From Arthrobacter sp. Leaf337 (GTDB lineage: Bacteria > Actinomycetota > Actinomycetes > Actinomycetales > Micrococcaceae): DNA of 64,000 nt. Under the pieces are notes generated by a model that saw only the letters and a program-made list of their open reading frames with translations, did not search any database and was not told where the DNA came from. Location of the stretch: assembly GCF_001423745.1 (NCBI RefSeq), contig NZ_LMPC01000008.1:39655-103654 (forward strand), in the 5' to 3' direction. Positions 1 through 9,952 of this stretch are shown here, piece by piece (position 1 is the stretch's first letter; each line of letters begins with the position of its first letter). The position numbers and the translations under genes are program-made.

Positions 1-153
1 GGCGTTTATGCTGATCAGCTTGGTGAGGTCACTGCCGGCGTCCTGGCCCTTGCCTGCGTCGGGACCCTTGGGAGTCCCGCCTCCGCCACAGCCGGTGAGC
101 GCGAGCGCTGCCGCCACAGCGGCCACCCCGCCAATCTTGGTCAGATTCTTCAT
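1..153 (-). CDS. ABC importer substrate-binding lipoprotein (N-terminal fragment)
   Basis: Only the first 51 codons lie in the window; the gene runs off the left edge. The product begins with a basic n-region and an Ala/Leu-rich stretch ending in the lipobox LTGC (Cys at about residue 22). A Gly-rich linker follows, as in actinobacterial solute-binding lipoproteins anchored to the outer face of the membrane. AAGGGA lies 6 nt before the ATG. It is the last visible gene of the leftward permease-permease-ATPase set, so it is most likely the peptide- or nickel-type solute receptor (DppA/OppA class). That family assignment rests on context, because the ligand-binding domain is outside the window. 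Confidence 0.75.
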   Translation of the reverse strand, partial: MKNLTKIGGVAAVAAALALTGCGGGGTPKGPDAGKGQDAGSDLTKLISINA

Positions 154-206
154 TGTTTTCCCTTCATTTTTTGGTGCGAGAGTTGGTGCTTTGGGGATCG
201 GGCAAG

Positions 207-2482
<2,276 letters not shown>

Positions 2483-2486
<4 letters not shown>

Positions 2487-3454
2487 TTGTTCCTCTTCCG
2501 TGCAGTCTTCTTGGCGCTGCCAACGGAGCTGGAGCTGGGGTCGAAGGCATCGCGCAGGCCGTCATTCATCATGGCCAGCGAACCGGTCAGCAGGAACATC
2601 ACCACGAGCGGAACCCAGAACATCCAAGGGAACGTCTGGACCTGGGAGGTTGCCTGGTTGATGAGGACGCCGAGGCTGACATCAGGGACCTTGATGCCGA
2701 TGCCGATGAAGGAGAACGCGACTTCGGCCAGGATGGCGCCGGTGACGCCGCGGGTGACGTCCAGGACCAGCAGCGATCCGATGTTGGGGACCAGGTGCCG
2801 CCAGACGATCCGGCGGGCCGGGATGCCCATGTACTGGGCGGCCTTGACGAAGTCCCGCTGCATGAGCGACATCGAAAGGGAGCGGATCAGGCGGGCGGTG
2901 CCCATCCAGCTGAAGACCAGGAGCACGATGATCAGCAGAAGCCAGCTGGGCAAGTTTTCCCGGAGCCCGTTGCCGCCGCCGCTGGTGGCGACCGCCACGA
3001 CCAGCAGTGCCGGCATCATGATGAGGGCCTCGAGGACGAAGAGCATGACCTTGTCCACTTTGCCGCCGAAGTAGGCCATGGTGCAGCCGTAGACGGCGGC
3101 GATCAGCACCGAGACCAGGCCGACCACCAGGCCGATGAGGATGGAGATCCGGGTGCCTTCAACCATCAGGGCGTAGAGGTCGATGCCGGCCTGGGACGTA
3201 CCCAGGAGGTGTTCACCGGACGGCGGCATGCCGATGTTGAAGGGGTCGATGGTTTCTTTGTCCCAGGGGGAGAGGAAACCGCCCACGAAGGAGAAGACCG
3301 TGAGGGCGAGGAAGATGACCAGGCCGGCCACGGCTGTCTTGTTCCGCAGGAAGCGCCGCAGGATGATCGCGGACTTGGCGATCACGACGTCGTCGTTCTC
3401 TATCCTTGCTTCCTCGGCAACGGCGGCGGGGTCGATCGCGTTCAGGTTGGTCAT
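2483..3454 (-). CDS. Dipeptide-type ABC transporter permease (DppC/OppC-like)
   Basis: This inner-membrane permease has 323 residues from the ATG at 3454, which sits 2 nt after the stop of the upstream permease. The frame stays open further upstream, but that part overlaps the preceding gene and has no permease character. The N-terminus has the OppC_N feature (a basic RRFLRNKTAVAG stretch, then the first membrane helix). The EAA-like loop KAAQYMGIPARRIVWRH near residue 220 is the contact site for the ATPase. About six membrane helices are evident, and the C-terminus is short and basic. It would pair with the neighbouring DppB-like protein to form the translocation pore. Confidence 0.92.
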
Positions 3455-3456
3455 GG

Positions 3457-4443
3457 CTACTGCACCCGCACTCTCGGGTCGACAAGGGTAGTGGCGAAGT
3501 CCGCGAGGATCGCGCCGATGGCGAAAATCACGGAACCGTACGCGAGGGTGGCTGTGGCCGCGTTGACGTCCTGCAGGGCGATGGCGTCGATGCTCCACGA
3601 ACCGACACCCGGCCAGGCGAAGATCTTCTCGGCAAAAAAGCCGCCGGCGAAGATGGCCGGGATGGTGAAGGCGATGCTTTGCGCGACCGGGATGAACGAG
3701 ACGCGCAGGGCATGGCGGGCGATGGCCTGGTTTCGGGTGAGCCCCTTGGCCCGGGCTGTGCGGACGAAATCCGCGTTGACGTTGTCCAGCAGGTACTGGC
3801 GCTGGGCGATCTGGTACGTGCCCCAGCCCACCAGGGTGATGGCCAGCGTGGGCACCGTGTAGTGGGCCACCATGTCGACGAACTGGACCCAGGCGCTGCC
3901 TTCCAGCCCGGGTGTGGAAATGCCGGTGACGAAGAAAATCCGTTCGCCGATGGTTTCGTTGACGTTAATGGCGCCGAGCTGCACGAGGAAGTAGGCGATC
4001 GGCGCAGGCACGATGTACACGAGGTAGCTGTAGGACGTGATCACACGGTCCTGGAACTTGTACTGCCGGGCGGCGGTGTACACACCCAGCGCAACCCCGA
4101 TGACGAGGGTCAGGACGATGGAGGCCAGGAACAGCCGGGTGGAAATCCACACGCGGTCGCCGAACTCGGCGTTGATGAAGGCGCCGTTGGGGCTTCGCCC
4201 CCAGTCCCAGCGCGTGACGACTGCCGTGAGCCAGTCAACGTAGCGTTCCCAGGGGCTGAGCGTCGGGTCAAGGCCCTTGAGCCGGAAGGAGTTTGTCACC
4301 TGCTCCGGCGTCGGCCGTGGAATGCGTTCCTGTTCCAGCAGCGCGGGCTGAAGCGTACTGACGGCAAGGAAGTACCCCGCCGTCGTAGTCAGGAAGATCA
4401 TGAGCAGGTAGGTGGCTGCCCTTTTGGCGAGGTAACGGAACAT
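3457..4443 (-). CDS. Dipeptide-type ABC transporter permease (DppB/OppB-like)
   Basis: This 328-residue membrane protein opens with MFRYLAKRAATYLLMIF, the usual DppB/OppB N-terminal helix. A long extracytoplasmic loop follows (residues about 35-95) and then five further helices. The cytoplasmic EAA loop is visible as RTARAKGLTRNQAIARH. It is the first large gene of the leftward importer operon and is followed after 2 nt by the DppC-like gene. Compared with Gram-negative DppB the first periplasmic loop is rich in Pro and Trp, common in actinobacterial members. Assignment to the family is secure; the transported solute is unknown. Confidence 0.92.
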   Translation of the reverse strand: MFRYLAKRAATYLLMIFLTTTAGYFLAVSTLQPALLEQERIPRPTPEQVTNSFRLKGLDPTLSPWERYVDWLTAVVTRWDWGRSPNGAFINAEFGDRVWISTRLFLASIVLTLVIGVALGVYTAARQYKFQDRVITSYSYLVYIVPAPIAYFLVQLGAINVNETIGERIFFVTGISTPGLEGSAWVQFVDMVAHYTVPTLAITLVGWGTYQIAQRQYLLDNVNADFVRTARAKGLTRNQAIARHALRVSFIPVAQSIAFTIPAIFAGGFFAEKIFAWPGVGSWSIDAIALQDVNAATATLAYGSVIFAIGAILADFATTLVDPRVRVQ

Positions 4444-4449
4444 GTCTGC

Positions 4450-4542
4450 CTAGCTCCGGATCGCCGGTGCCAGTTCCGCGCTGCGCAGTGACGGCGGCGC
4501 CTCGGAGGAGCCGTCCCGGGCCGGTGTCATATCAGCATTCAC
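4450..4542 (-). CDS. Possible 30-residue leader ORF before the permease operon
   Basis: A short frame starts at GTG 4542, 8 nt after AAGGAT, and stops at TAG 4450, only 6 nt before the DppB-like ATG. The predicted peptide (MNADMTPARDG..., Pro/Ser/Ala-rich) resembles no family I know. Its position suits a leader whose translation would carry ribosomes up to the permease gene. It could equally be chance, since open frames of this size are common in high-GC DNA. Confidence 0.25.
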   Translation of the reverse strand: MNADMTPARDGSSEAPPSLRSAELAPAIRS

Positions 4543-4803
4543 AGCAGGTGATCCTTCCGTCAGCTCCCGGACCGGCAGGGGTTCCGCCGCCGATCCGGGA
4601 TCATGGCCAGCGGGTGTCTGGCCGTCCGCGGGCCCTTGGGCCCTTGTCCTTGTGGACTATGTTGCGGGTCACATTCCAGAGGAAACTACCACATATGGGG
4701 AACCCTCCACGGTGCCTAAAAGCGGAAACGCGGGCGTCCTGTACCAGATCGTTATGAATAAATCACGAGGATGGATTTGACTGGCCGGACGGTGTGCCAT
4801 GGA
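4543..4803. other. Intergenic region upstream of the importer operon
   Basis: This stretch lies between the possible leader ORF and the 3' end of the TetR gene. It should contain the importer promoter, reading leftward. I see somewhat AT-richer DNA near 4745-4765 but no -35/-10 pair I would defend, and no strong hairpin. Confidence 0.4.
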
Positions 4804-5457
4804 CTAGCCTTCGTCCGGCCGGGATGCGCTGTCCTGGCGGGGGGCGCCTCCGGGACAGCTGACCACGCGCGTGACGAGCTCGCGCCATGATTCCGCGAGC
4901 CGCTCCGGAGCCACATGGTGGACCCGCACCGCGTACAGCAGCCGCTCGGGGTCCAGGGTTGAGCTCAGCGACATCGCCATCAGCCAGGGATCGGCGGTGA
5001 CTCCGGCGGCCCGCAGGAGCATTTCGATGTGCCGGTGCCATAGAACGGCGGCCGGTACGTCGTAGCGGTTGTAGGCGGAGGCGTCCGCGGCCCGGGCCAG
5101 CTCGCCAAACTCCAGCACGTAGGCAATGCGTTCCGCTCCGAACGCTACAAGCCGGTCCAGCGGCGGCGCCCCCGGGCCCAGGGGCGGGGGCCCGAACATG
5201 AACCGGCCCTGGAATGCGGCCTCCGAGTCGCTGAGCAGCGTCATCATGAGCCCCGCCCGGGAACCGAACCGCCGGAAGACTGTGCCTTTGCCGACGCCGG
5301 CGCGTTCGGCCAGCCTGTCCATGGTGAGCCCGTCCGCGCCGCACTCCTCAATGAGTTCCCGGGCAGCCTTGAGCAGCAGCTCCCGGTTGCGGGCGGCGTC
5401 GCTGCGTTCCGCTTCCCCGCCGAGCGGCGATCCGGAGCGGATTGGGATGAGGCTCAC
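4804..5457 (-). CDS. TetR-family transcriptional regulator
   Basis: The 217-residue protein has a TetR N-terminal helix-turn-helix (residues about 22-68; core LTMDRLAERAGVGKGTVFRR) and a divergent ligand-binding C-terminal domain, the usual architecture for a dimeric repressor. The start chosen is GTG 5457. It has no Shine-Dalgarno but lies 7 nt after a TAGAAT -10 box, so the transcript is probably leaderless. It is divergent from the FMN reductase gene at 5585, so it probably represses itself and that reductase in response to an electrophile or quinone-like ligand. That role is inferred from the arrangement only. Confidence 0.88.
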   Translation of the reverse strand: MSLIPIRSGSPLGGEAERSDAARNRELLLKAARELIEECGADGLTMDRLAERAGVGKGTVFRRFGSRAGLMMTLLSDSEAAFQGRFMFGPPPLGPGAPPLDRLVAFGAERIAYVLEFGELARAADASAYNRYDVPAAVLWHRHIEMLLRAAGVTADPWLMAMSLSSTLDPERLLYAVRVHHVAPERLAESWRELVTRVVSCPGGAPRQDSASRPDEG

Positions 5458-5463
5458 AAGAAA

Positions 5464-5501
5464 TATTCTAGCCCCGGGAATAATATCCGGACCGCAGTCC
5501 G
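5464..5501. promoter_or_regulatory. Candidate TetR operator region in the divergent promoter
   Basis: Two small inverted repeats lie between the TetR gene and the reductase gene. TATTC and GAATA (5464-5468 and 5478-5482, 9-nt spacer) overlap the TetR gene's own -10 box at 5465-5470. CGGAC and GTCCG (5488-5492 and 5497-5501, 4-nt spacer) lie on the reductase side. Either would place a repressor over the promoters. Which one, if any, is bound is not decidable from sequence. Confidence 0.35.
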
Positions 5502-5584
5502 TTTAGCATGGATGAAGGCACCAACAGCCTCCGCAAACCAACCAGCCGGCGGATCCCTCCCGCGGCCAGACACAAGGAGTTCAA

Positions 5585-6151
5585 ATGTCCAAGAGCACCG
5601 TACTTACACTGGTCGGCAGCCTGCGCGCCGAATCCACCAACCAGAAGCTCGCCGAGGCCATCCAGCTGAACGCACCCGAGCAGGTTGAGGTTGTTATCCA
5701 CGAAAGCCTGGGCAACATCCCGTTCTACAACGAGGACATCGACGTCGAAGGCCAGGTTCCGGCTGCCGCCGCTGCGCTCCGCGCCGCCGCCAATGACGCC
5801 GACGCCCTCCTGCTGGTCACCCCGGAGCACAACGGAACCGTGCCGGCCTCGCTCAAGAACGCCATCGACTGGCTGTCCCGCCCGTTCGGCGCCGGCGCCC
5901 TTGCCGGCAAGCCCACCGCCGTCGTGGGCACCGCCTTTGGCCAGTTCGGCGGCGTCTGGGCACAGGACGAAGCCCGCAAGGCTGTCGGCATCGCCGGCGC
6001 TCGTGTCATTGAAGACGCCAAGCTGGCCGTTCCCGGCTCCATGGTCCGCTTCGCCGAAGTCCACCCCAAGGACGACGCCGAGGTCGTGGAGCAGATCAAG
6101 GGCGTTTTCGATGCCCTGGCCAAGGCCGAAACTGCCGCCGAAGCAGCCTGA
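5585..6151 (+). CDS. NADPH-dependent FMN reductase / quinone reductase family protein
   Basis: The 188-residue flavodoxin-like protein would reduce FMN or quinones with NAD(P)H in the cytoplasm. The N-terminal phosphate-binding loop GSLRAESTNQKLAEAI (residues 11-26) and the central PEHNGTVPASLKNAIDW segment (about 79-95) are diagnostic of the NADPH_dep_FMN_red family, whose usual length is about 180-200 residues. AAGGAG precedes the ATG at good spacing. It is divergent from the TetR gene, which probably controls it, and a strong terminator lies 14 nt after the stop, so it is a single-gene transcript. Confidence 0.93.
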   Translation: MSKSTVLTLVGSLRAESTNQKLAEAIQLNAPEQVEVVIHESLGNIPFYNEDIDVEGQVPAAAAALRAAANDADALLLVTPEHNGTVPASLKNAIDWLSRPFGAGALAGKPTAVVGTAFGQFGGVWAQDEARKAVGIAGARVIEDAKLAVPGSMVRFAEVHPKDDAEVVEQIKGVFDALAKAETAAEAA

Positions 6152-6164
6152 TTCACCACCCCTG

Positions 6165-6193
6165 AAGCCCCCGGCCACCGCCGGGGGCTTTTG
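6165..6193 (+). terminator. Intrinsic terminator after the FMN reductase gene
   Basis: A perfect 10-bp stem (AAGCCCCCGG with CCGGGGGCTT, 6-nt loop CCACCG) runs directly into a short T run. It is correctly placed 14 nt after the reductase stop. Confidence 0.85.
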
Positions 6194-6312
6194 CGTCACC
6201 ATTCCGTGATGGAGCTGACGCAAAACCGTCACTTGGCACCTGTTCCGCACACCGGCGCCCCGCCGTAACGTGGAGACGGGGGACGTGCGAGAGCTGGAAG
6301 TGCGGTGCCTTC

Positions 6313-7134
6313 ATGATGGTCACGCCTGGGGTCCGGGCAGCTGCGGCAGCCGCCGCGTTGATGCTTCCGCTGTGGCTCGGATCCTGCTCGCTGCCCCTGT
6401 CGGCATCCCCGGCCGGTACGGCCGCCCAGCCGGGCAGCGTGCCGGAACCGCAACCACTTCCGCCGCCATTTCCCGGGGCCACAACCGGGGCTCCGCTCCC
6501 GGCCTCCGCCGGCGCCGGACCGGAAATTGCCGCCTCCAGCCCGACGGCCAAACCCAGAACGGGCGGCAGCATCACATCGCAGGCCGGCGGCGACGGCGCC
6601 GCGATGATTGACGACTCCACCGCCGTCACCGGGCCCGCGGTCACAGCTCCGGGCACTCCCGCATCGGGCAGCTCCGGATCCGGGAACCCGGCAGCGGCGG
6701 TGAAACCTGCCGACGACGACAAGGCGGCGCGCGGCCGACTGTCCGGCGGAACGCCCGTGTACTTCGTGGCACTCGATGACGGCGGCAGCTCCGGCGTGCG
6801 GTTCGGCTGCAACGACAGCCTCGTGCCCGTCATCCACGACACCGCCGCGGACGAGGAACCGCTCCAGGCAGCCCTCGATTTCCTGCTCGGCAGCGATCCC
6901 CCGGAGGGGCTGTACAACTCGCTGGACGACTCCGCGCTGAAGTACGTTTCCGCATACTTTGACGGCACCACGGTGGTAGTGAACCTGACCGGGACCATCC
7001 GGCCGGGCGGCACCTGCGACGTTCCCCGGCTGGAAGCCCAGCTCACGCACACGGCCGTCTCCGCCGTCGGCGCGGCGCGGGCGGAGATCTATGTGGACGG
7101 GCGGCGGCTGGCGGACGTTCTTAGCCTCCGGTGA
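6313..7134 (+). CDS. GerMN-domain lipoprotein
   Basis: The 273-residue product has a hydrophobic signal ending in lipobox LGSC (Cys about residue 25). A long low-complexity Pro/Ala/Ser/Gly linker follows (about 30-135). The C-terminal GerMN domain (about 145-270) contains the PVYFVALD opening strand, the LLGSDPPEGLYNS turn and a VVVNLTGTI strand. GerMN domains occur in extracytoplasmic lipoproteins of spore formers and, as here, of non-sporulating actinobacteria, where the role is unclear. No convincing Shine-Dalgarno precedes ATG 6313, so the exact start is uncertain; the second Met is also possible. It is convergent with the next gene. Confidence 0.82.
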   Translation: MMVTPGVRAAAAAAALMLPLWLGSCSLPLSASPAGTAAQPGSVPEPQPLPPPFPGATTGAPLPASAGAGPEIAASSPTAKPRTGGSITSQAGGDGAAMIDDSTAVTGPAVTAPGTPASGSSGSGNPAAAVKPADDDKAARGRLSGGTPVYFVALDDGGSSGVRFGCNDSLVPVIHDTAADEEPLQAALDFLLGSDPPEGLYNSLDDSALKYVSAYFDGTTVVVNLTGTIRPGGTCDVPRLEAQLTHTAVSAVGAARAEIYVDGRRLADVLSLR

Positions 7135-7170
7135 GCCGGCTCCAGGTGAGCCGAGGGCGGCACCCGGCGC

Positions 7171-8016
7171 TTAGCCCCGCCGGAACAGCTCATCCATGGC
7201 CTCGTGGCTGCGGGCGCCGGCCAGTTCGGACCAGTTGCCGTCCCCGAGCACGTCTTCGGCCACCCGGGATACGGTGGCATAAGCAGCCTTCGCCGTGTTT
7301 CCGCCGATGCTGATCCGGCGGACACCAGCATCGTGCAGTTCGCCCACGGAAGGCGCGCCCAGGCCGGCTAGCGCGTTCAGTGGCGCGGCGATCCGCCGCG
7401 ACAGGTCGTGGAGCAGGTGCAGGTCCTGCACCCCGGGCACGAAGATTCCATTGGCCCCCGCGGCCAGGTATGCGTCTGCACGCTGAAGCGTTTCCGTGAA
7501 GGCGGTCTCCGGGAAACGGCCGGACAGGTACGTGTCGATGCGGGCGTTGATGAACAGATCAACGCCCGCATCCTCCGCTGTGCGGCGGACGACGGCGATG
7601 CGTCGCGCCTGCTCGTCAACGTCAGTTAGCGGATCATCGCCGGAGTCTTCGAAGTTCACACCGACCGCTCCGGCTGCCAGGACACTGCGGATTGTTTCCC
7701 GCAGTTCACCCTCGTCGAATGCACCGCGTGCCTTCGCATATCCCGTCTCTATGTCCGCCGTGACCGGCAGCGCCGTAGATGCCGCAATCCGGCCAAGGGC
7801 CGCCATGGCGAGTTCCCGCGGCAGGTGGTTGCCGTCCGGAAAGCCGAGGCTCCAGGACAGGGCTGAACTGGAGGTGGCCAGCGCGGTCGCTCCTGCTTCT
7901 TCCACGAGGCGGGCGGACGCCACATCCCAGACATTCACCAGGACCAGCGGCGCCGGGTCCTCGTGCAGTGCGTGGAAGGCGGCAGCCAGGGGACCGAAGC
8001 GACTCTGCGTTGTCAT
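7171..8016 (-). CDS. Isocitrate lyase / phosphoenolpyruvate mutase family protein
   Basis: A 281-residue TIM-barrel protein of the ICL/PEPM superfamily (C-C bond lyases and PEP mutases acting on 2-oxo acids with Mg2+). The VTADIETGYAKARGAF segment carries the metal-binding Asp/Glu of this family, and LFINARIDTYLSG is the conserved strand-5 motif. The ICL Lys-Lys-Cys-Gly-His signature is absent, so true isocitrate lyase is unlikely; oxaloacetate decarboxylase-like or methylisocitrate-lyase-like chemistry is possible. The ATG at 8016 is preferred over an upstream start because family homology begins there. It stands alone between two convergent or divergent neighbours. Confidence 0.85.
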   Translation of the reverse strand: MTTQSRFGPLAAAFHALHEDPAPLVLVNVWDVASARLVEEAGATALATSSSALSWSLGFPDGNHLPRELAMAALGRIAASTALPVTADIETGYAKARGAFDEGELRETIRSVLAAGAVGVNFEDSGDDPLTDVDEQARRIAVVRRTAEDAGVDLFINARIDTYLSGRFPETAFTETLQRADAYLAAGANGIFVPGVQDLHLLHDLSRRIAAPLNALAGLGAPSVGELHDAGVRRISIGGNTAKAAYATVSRVAEDVLGDGNWSELAGARSHEAMDELFRRG

Positions 8017-8125
8017 GGCTCTATTCCATGCCCTGCGCCGTTCCAGGTAAAGCAATTCAGTCCCGCACCAAGGGAAGATTCAGATTTTTAGCAACAAACG
8101 TTGCCTCATTGACAACAACTGGCTG

Positions 8126-8140
8126 TATCCTGTCAGTGTG
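8126..8140 (+). promoter_or_regulatory. -10 box placed for leaderless start of the aminotransferase
   Basis: TATCCT (8126-8131) fits TANNNT and is followed after 6 nt by the GTG start at 8138, with no Shine-Dalgarno between. Transcription would begin at or beside the start codon. TTGACA at 8109-8114 is only 11 nt upstream of this -10, too close to be its -35. Confidence 0.5.
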
Positions 8141-9430
8141 ACCCACGAAACACTTGATGCCGCCGCAGACATCCTGCCGGCCGAGGCAATTGACGCAATC
8201 GAACGCGCGGCAACGTCCGCCCACCGCCACGATGAACTTTTCTCGGAGCGCGCAGCAAACATCAAGCAGTCCGCCGTCCGCGACGTCTTCGACATCTCCC
8301 TGCGCCCGGGCCTGGTGTCGCTGGCCGGCGGCAGCCCCTACCTGCAGTCGCTGCCGCTGGAGCGGCTGGGGCAGACAGCGGCGAAGATCATTGCCGAGCA
8401 GGGCATGACGGCCCTCCAGTACGGCAGCGGCCAGGGGACCGAAGAATTACGCACCCAGATTTGCGAGGTGATGGCAGCAGAAGGGATCCTCGACGCCGAT
8501 CCCCGGAATGTGGTGGTCACTGCCGGCTCCCAGTCCGCACAGGACGTGGCCACCAAGGTCTTCTGCAACCCCGGCGACGTGGTGCTGGTGGAGGACCCGA
8601 CGTATGTGGGCGCGCTGAACACGTTCGAGGCCTACCAGGTGGAAGTGGCGCCCGTTCCCATGGACGAGCACGGCCTGGTTCCGGATCTGCTGGAAGCCCG
8701 GATCGCCGCCCTCCAGACGGCCGGGAAGAATATAAAGTTCCTGTACACCATCCCGAATTTCAACAACCCGTCCGGCATCACCCTGGCTGAGGAGCGCCGG
8801 CAGGAAATCGTCGATATATGCCGGAAAGCGAATATTCTGGTTCTGGAGGACAATCCCTACGGCCTGCTCCGCTTCGAGGGCAAGCCGCTCGCTCCGTTGC
8901 GGGCCGCCAATCCGGACGACGTTATCTACATGGGCTCGTTCTCCAAGATCTTCGCCCCGGGGCTGCGGGTCGGCTGGGCCCTGGTGCCGGCACACCTCCA
9001 GCGCCGCTACTACCTGGCATCCGAAGCCGTGACGCTCTGCCCGTCCACCCTGAACCAGATGCTGGTCTCGGCCTACCTGCGGGATTACGACTGGAAAGGT
9101 CAGATCGAAACCTACCGCGGTCTCTACGCGGAGCGCTGCCAGGCCATGCTCGCCGCCCTTGAGGAGTACATGCCCGAGGGATTGACCTGGACCCGGCCCG
9201 AGGGCGGCTTTTTCGTCTGGGTCACGCTGCCCGAGGGCGTGGATACCTACCCGCTGCTGCGCAAGGCCATCGACGCCGGCGTGGTGTTCATCCCCGGGGC
9301 AGCGTTCACGCATTCGGACGAACCCTCGAACAAGCTGCGCCTCGCTTTCAGTGCCGTGCCTCCCGAAGCCATCGCCGAAGGCGTGCGGCGGCTCGCGCCG
9401 GTCCTGCGGGACGCCATTGCGGCGCTGTAG
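8138..9430 (+). CDS. PLP-dependent aminotransferase, LysN / 2-aminoadipate type (fold type I)
   Basis: A 430-residue cytoplasmic aminotransferase without the N-terminal GntR domain of MocR proteins. Visible family features are LQYGSGQGTEELR (substrate and cofactor entrance), TAGSQSAQD, the FNNPSG motif, LVLEDNPYGLLRF, and the PLP-lysine motif MGSFSKIFAPGLRVGW (Lys near residue 271). It ends with the RLAFSAVP strand carrying the carboxylate-binding Arg. Such enzymes act on aromatic or 2-aminoadipate-type amino acids; the precise substrate is not readable. It starts with GTG behind a -10 box and no Shine-Dalgarno. The next gene is 67 nt downstream with its own ribosome site. Confidence 0.92.
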   Translation: MTHETLDAAADILPAEAIDAIERAATSAHRHDELFSERAANIKQSAVRDVFDISLRPGLVSLAGGSPYLQSLPLERLGQTAAKIIAEQGMTALQYGSGQGTEELRTQICEVMAAEGILDADPRNVVVTAGSQSAQDVATKVFCNPGDVVLVEDPTYVGALNTFEAYQVEVAPVPMDEHGLVPDLLEARIAALQTAGKNIKFLYTIPNFNNPSGITLAEERRQEIVDICRKANILVLEDNPYGLLRFEGKPLAPLRAANPDDVIYMGSFSKIFAPGLRVGWALVPAHLQRRYYLASEAVTLCPSTLNQMLVSAYLRDYDWKGQIETYRGLYAERCQAMLAALEEYMPEGLTWTRPEGGFFVWVTLPEGVDTYPLLRKAIDAGVVFIPGAAFTHSDEPSNKLRLAFSAVPPEAIAEGVRRLAPVLRDAIAAL

Positions 9431-9497
9431 CCTGAATCATTACTGCATGCTGCCCGCCACTTTTCATTAAACTGACCGATCTCTTAGGAGCAGGACT

Positions 9498-9929
9498 ATG
9501 ACCGGAATTATTGTTGTCGGCGTTGACGGCAGTGAGACTGCCATGCGGGCCGCGGAAACGGCCCAAGGGCTCGCCGCATCCCTGGACGCGACGCTTCACG
9601 TGGTAACCGCGTTCGACAGTGACCGCACCGAGGTCTACGGCAGCGGCAGTGACCGGTTCATTGTCTCCGATGCCGGCGAGGCAGAGAAGGTGGCCAAGGA
9701 CGTTGCGGCACAGCTGAGCACGGAAGGCCTCAAGGTCACCTATTCCTCGGCCCGGGGCAAGCCGGCGGAAGCCATCATCAGGGAAGCCGAACGATTCGAC
9801 GCCCGCTTGATCGTGGTGGGGAACCGCCGGATGCGCGGGCTCGGCCGCGTCCTGGGAAGCGTCGCCAACAGTGTGGCGCACAACGCGCCCTGCGACGTCT
9901 ACATCGCCAAGACCGACGTCGCCGACTAG
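9498..9929 (+). CDS. Universal stress protein (UspA family)
   Basis: A single-domain, 143-residue Usp protein. The N-terminus GIIVVGVDGSETAMRAAETA and the C-terminal nucleotide-loop pattern VVGNRRMRGLGRVLGSVAN (about 111-129; consensus G-2x-G-9x-G-S/T) show the ATP-binding type. AGGAG lies 7 nt before ATG. A TAAACT -10-like hexamer is present at 9468-9473. Such proteins help survival under starvation or redox stress; no specific partner is suggested by the neighbours. Confidence 0.93.
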   Translation: MTGIIVVGVDGSETAMRAAETAQGLAASLDATLHVVTAFDSDRTEVYGSGSDRFIVSDAGEAEKVAKDVAAQLSTEGLKVTYSSARGKPAEAIIREAERFDARLIVVGNRRMRGLGRVLGSVANSVAHNAPCDVYIAKTDVAD

Positions 9930-9952
9930 GACGTCCGGCCGGGGATTCCCTG

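Noticed and set aside
8109..8131. TTGACA plus TATCCT as a paired -35/-10 promoter
   Set aside because: The spacer is only 11 nt; the -10 alone is kept as a candidate for leaderless transcription.
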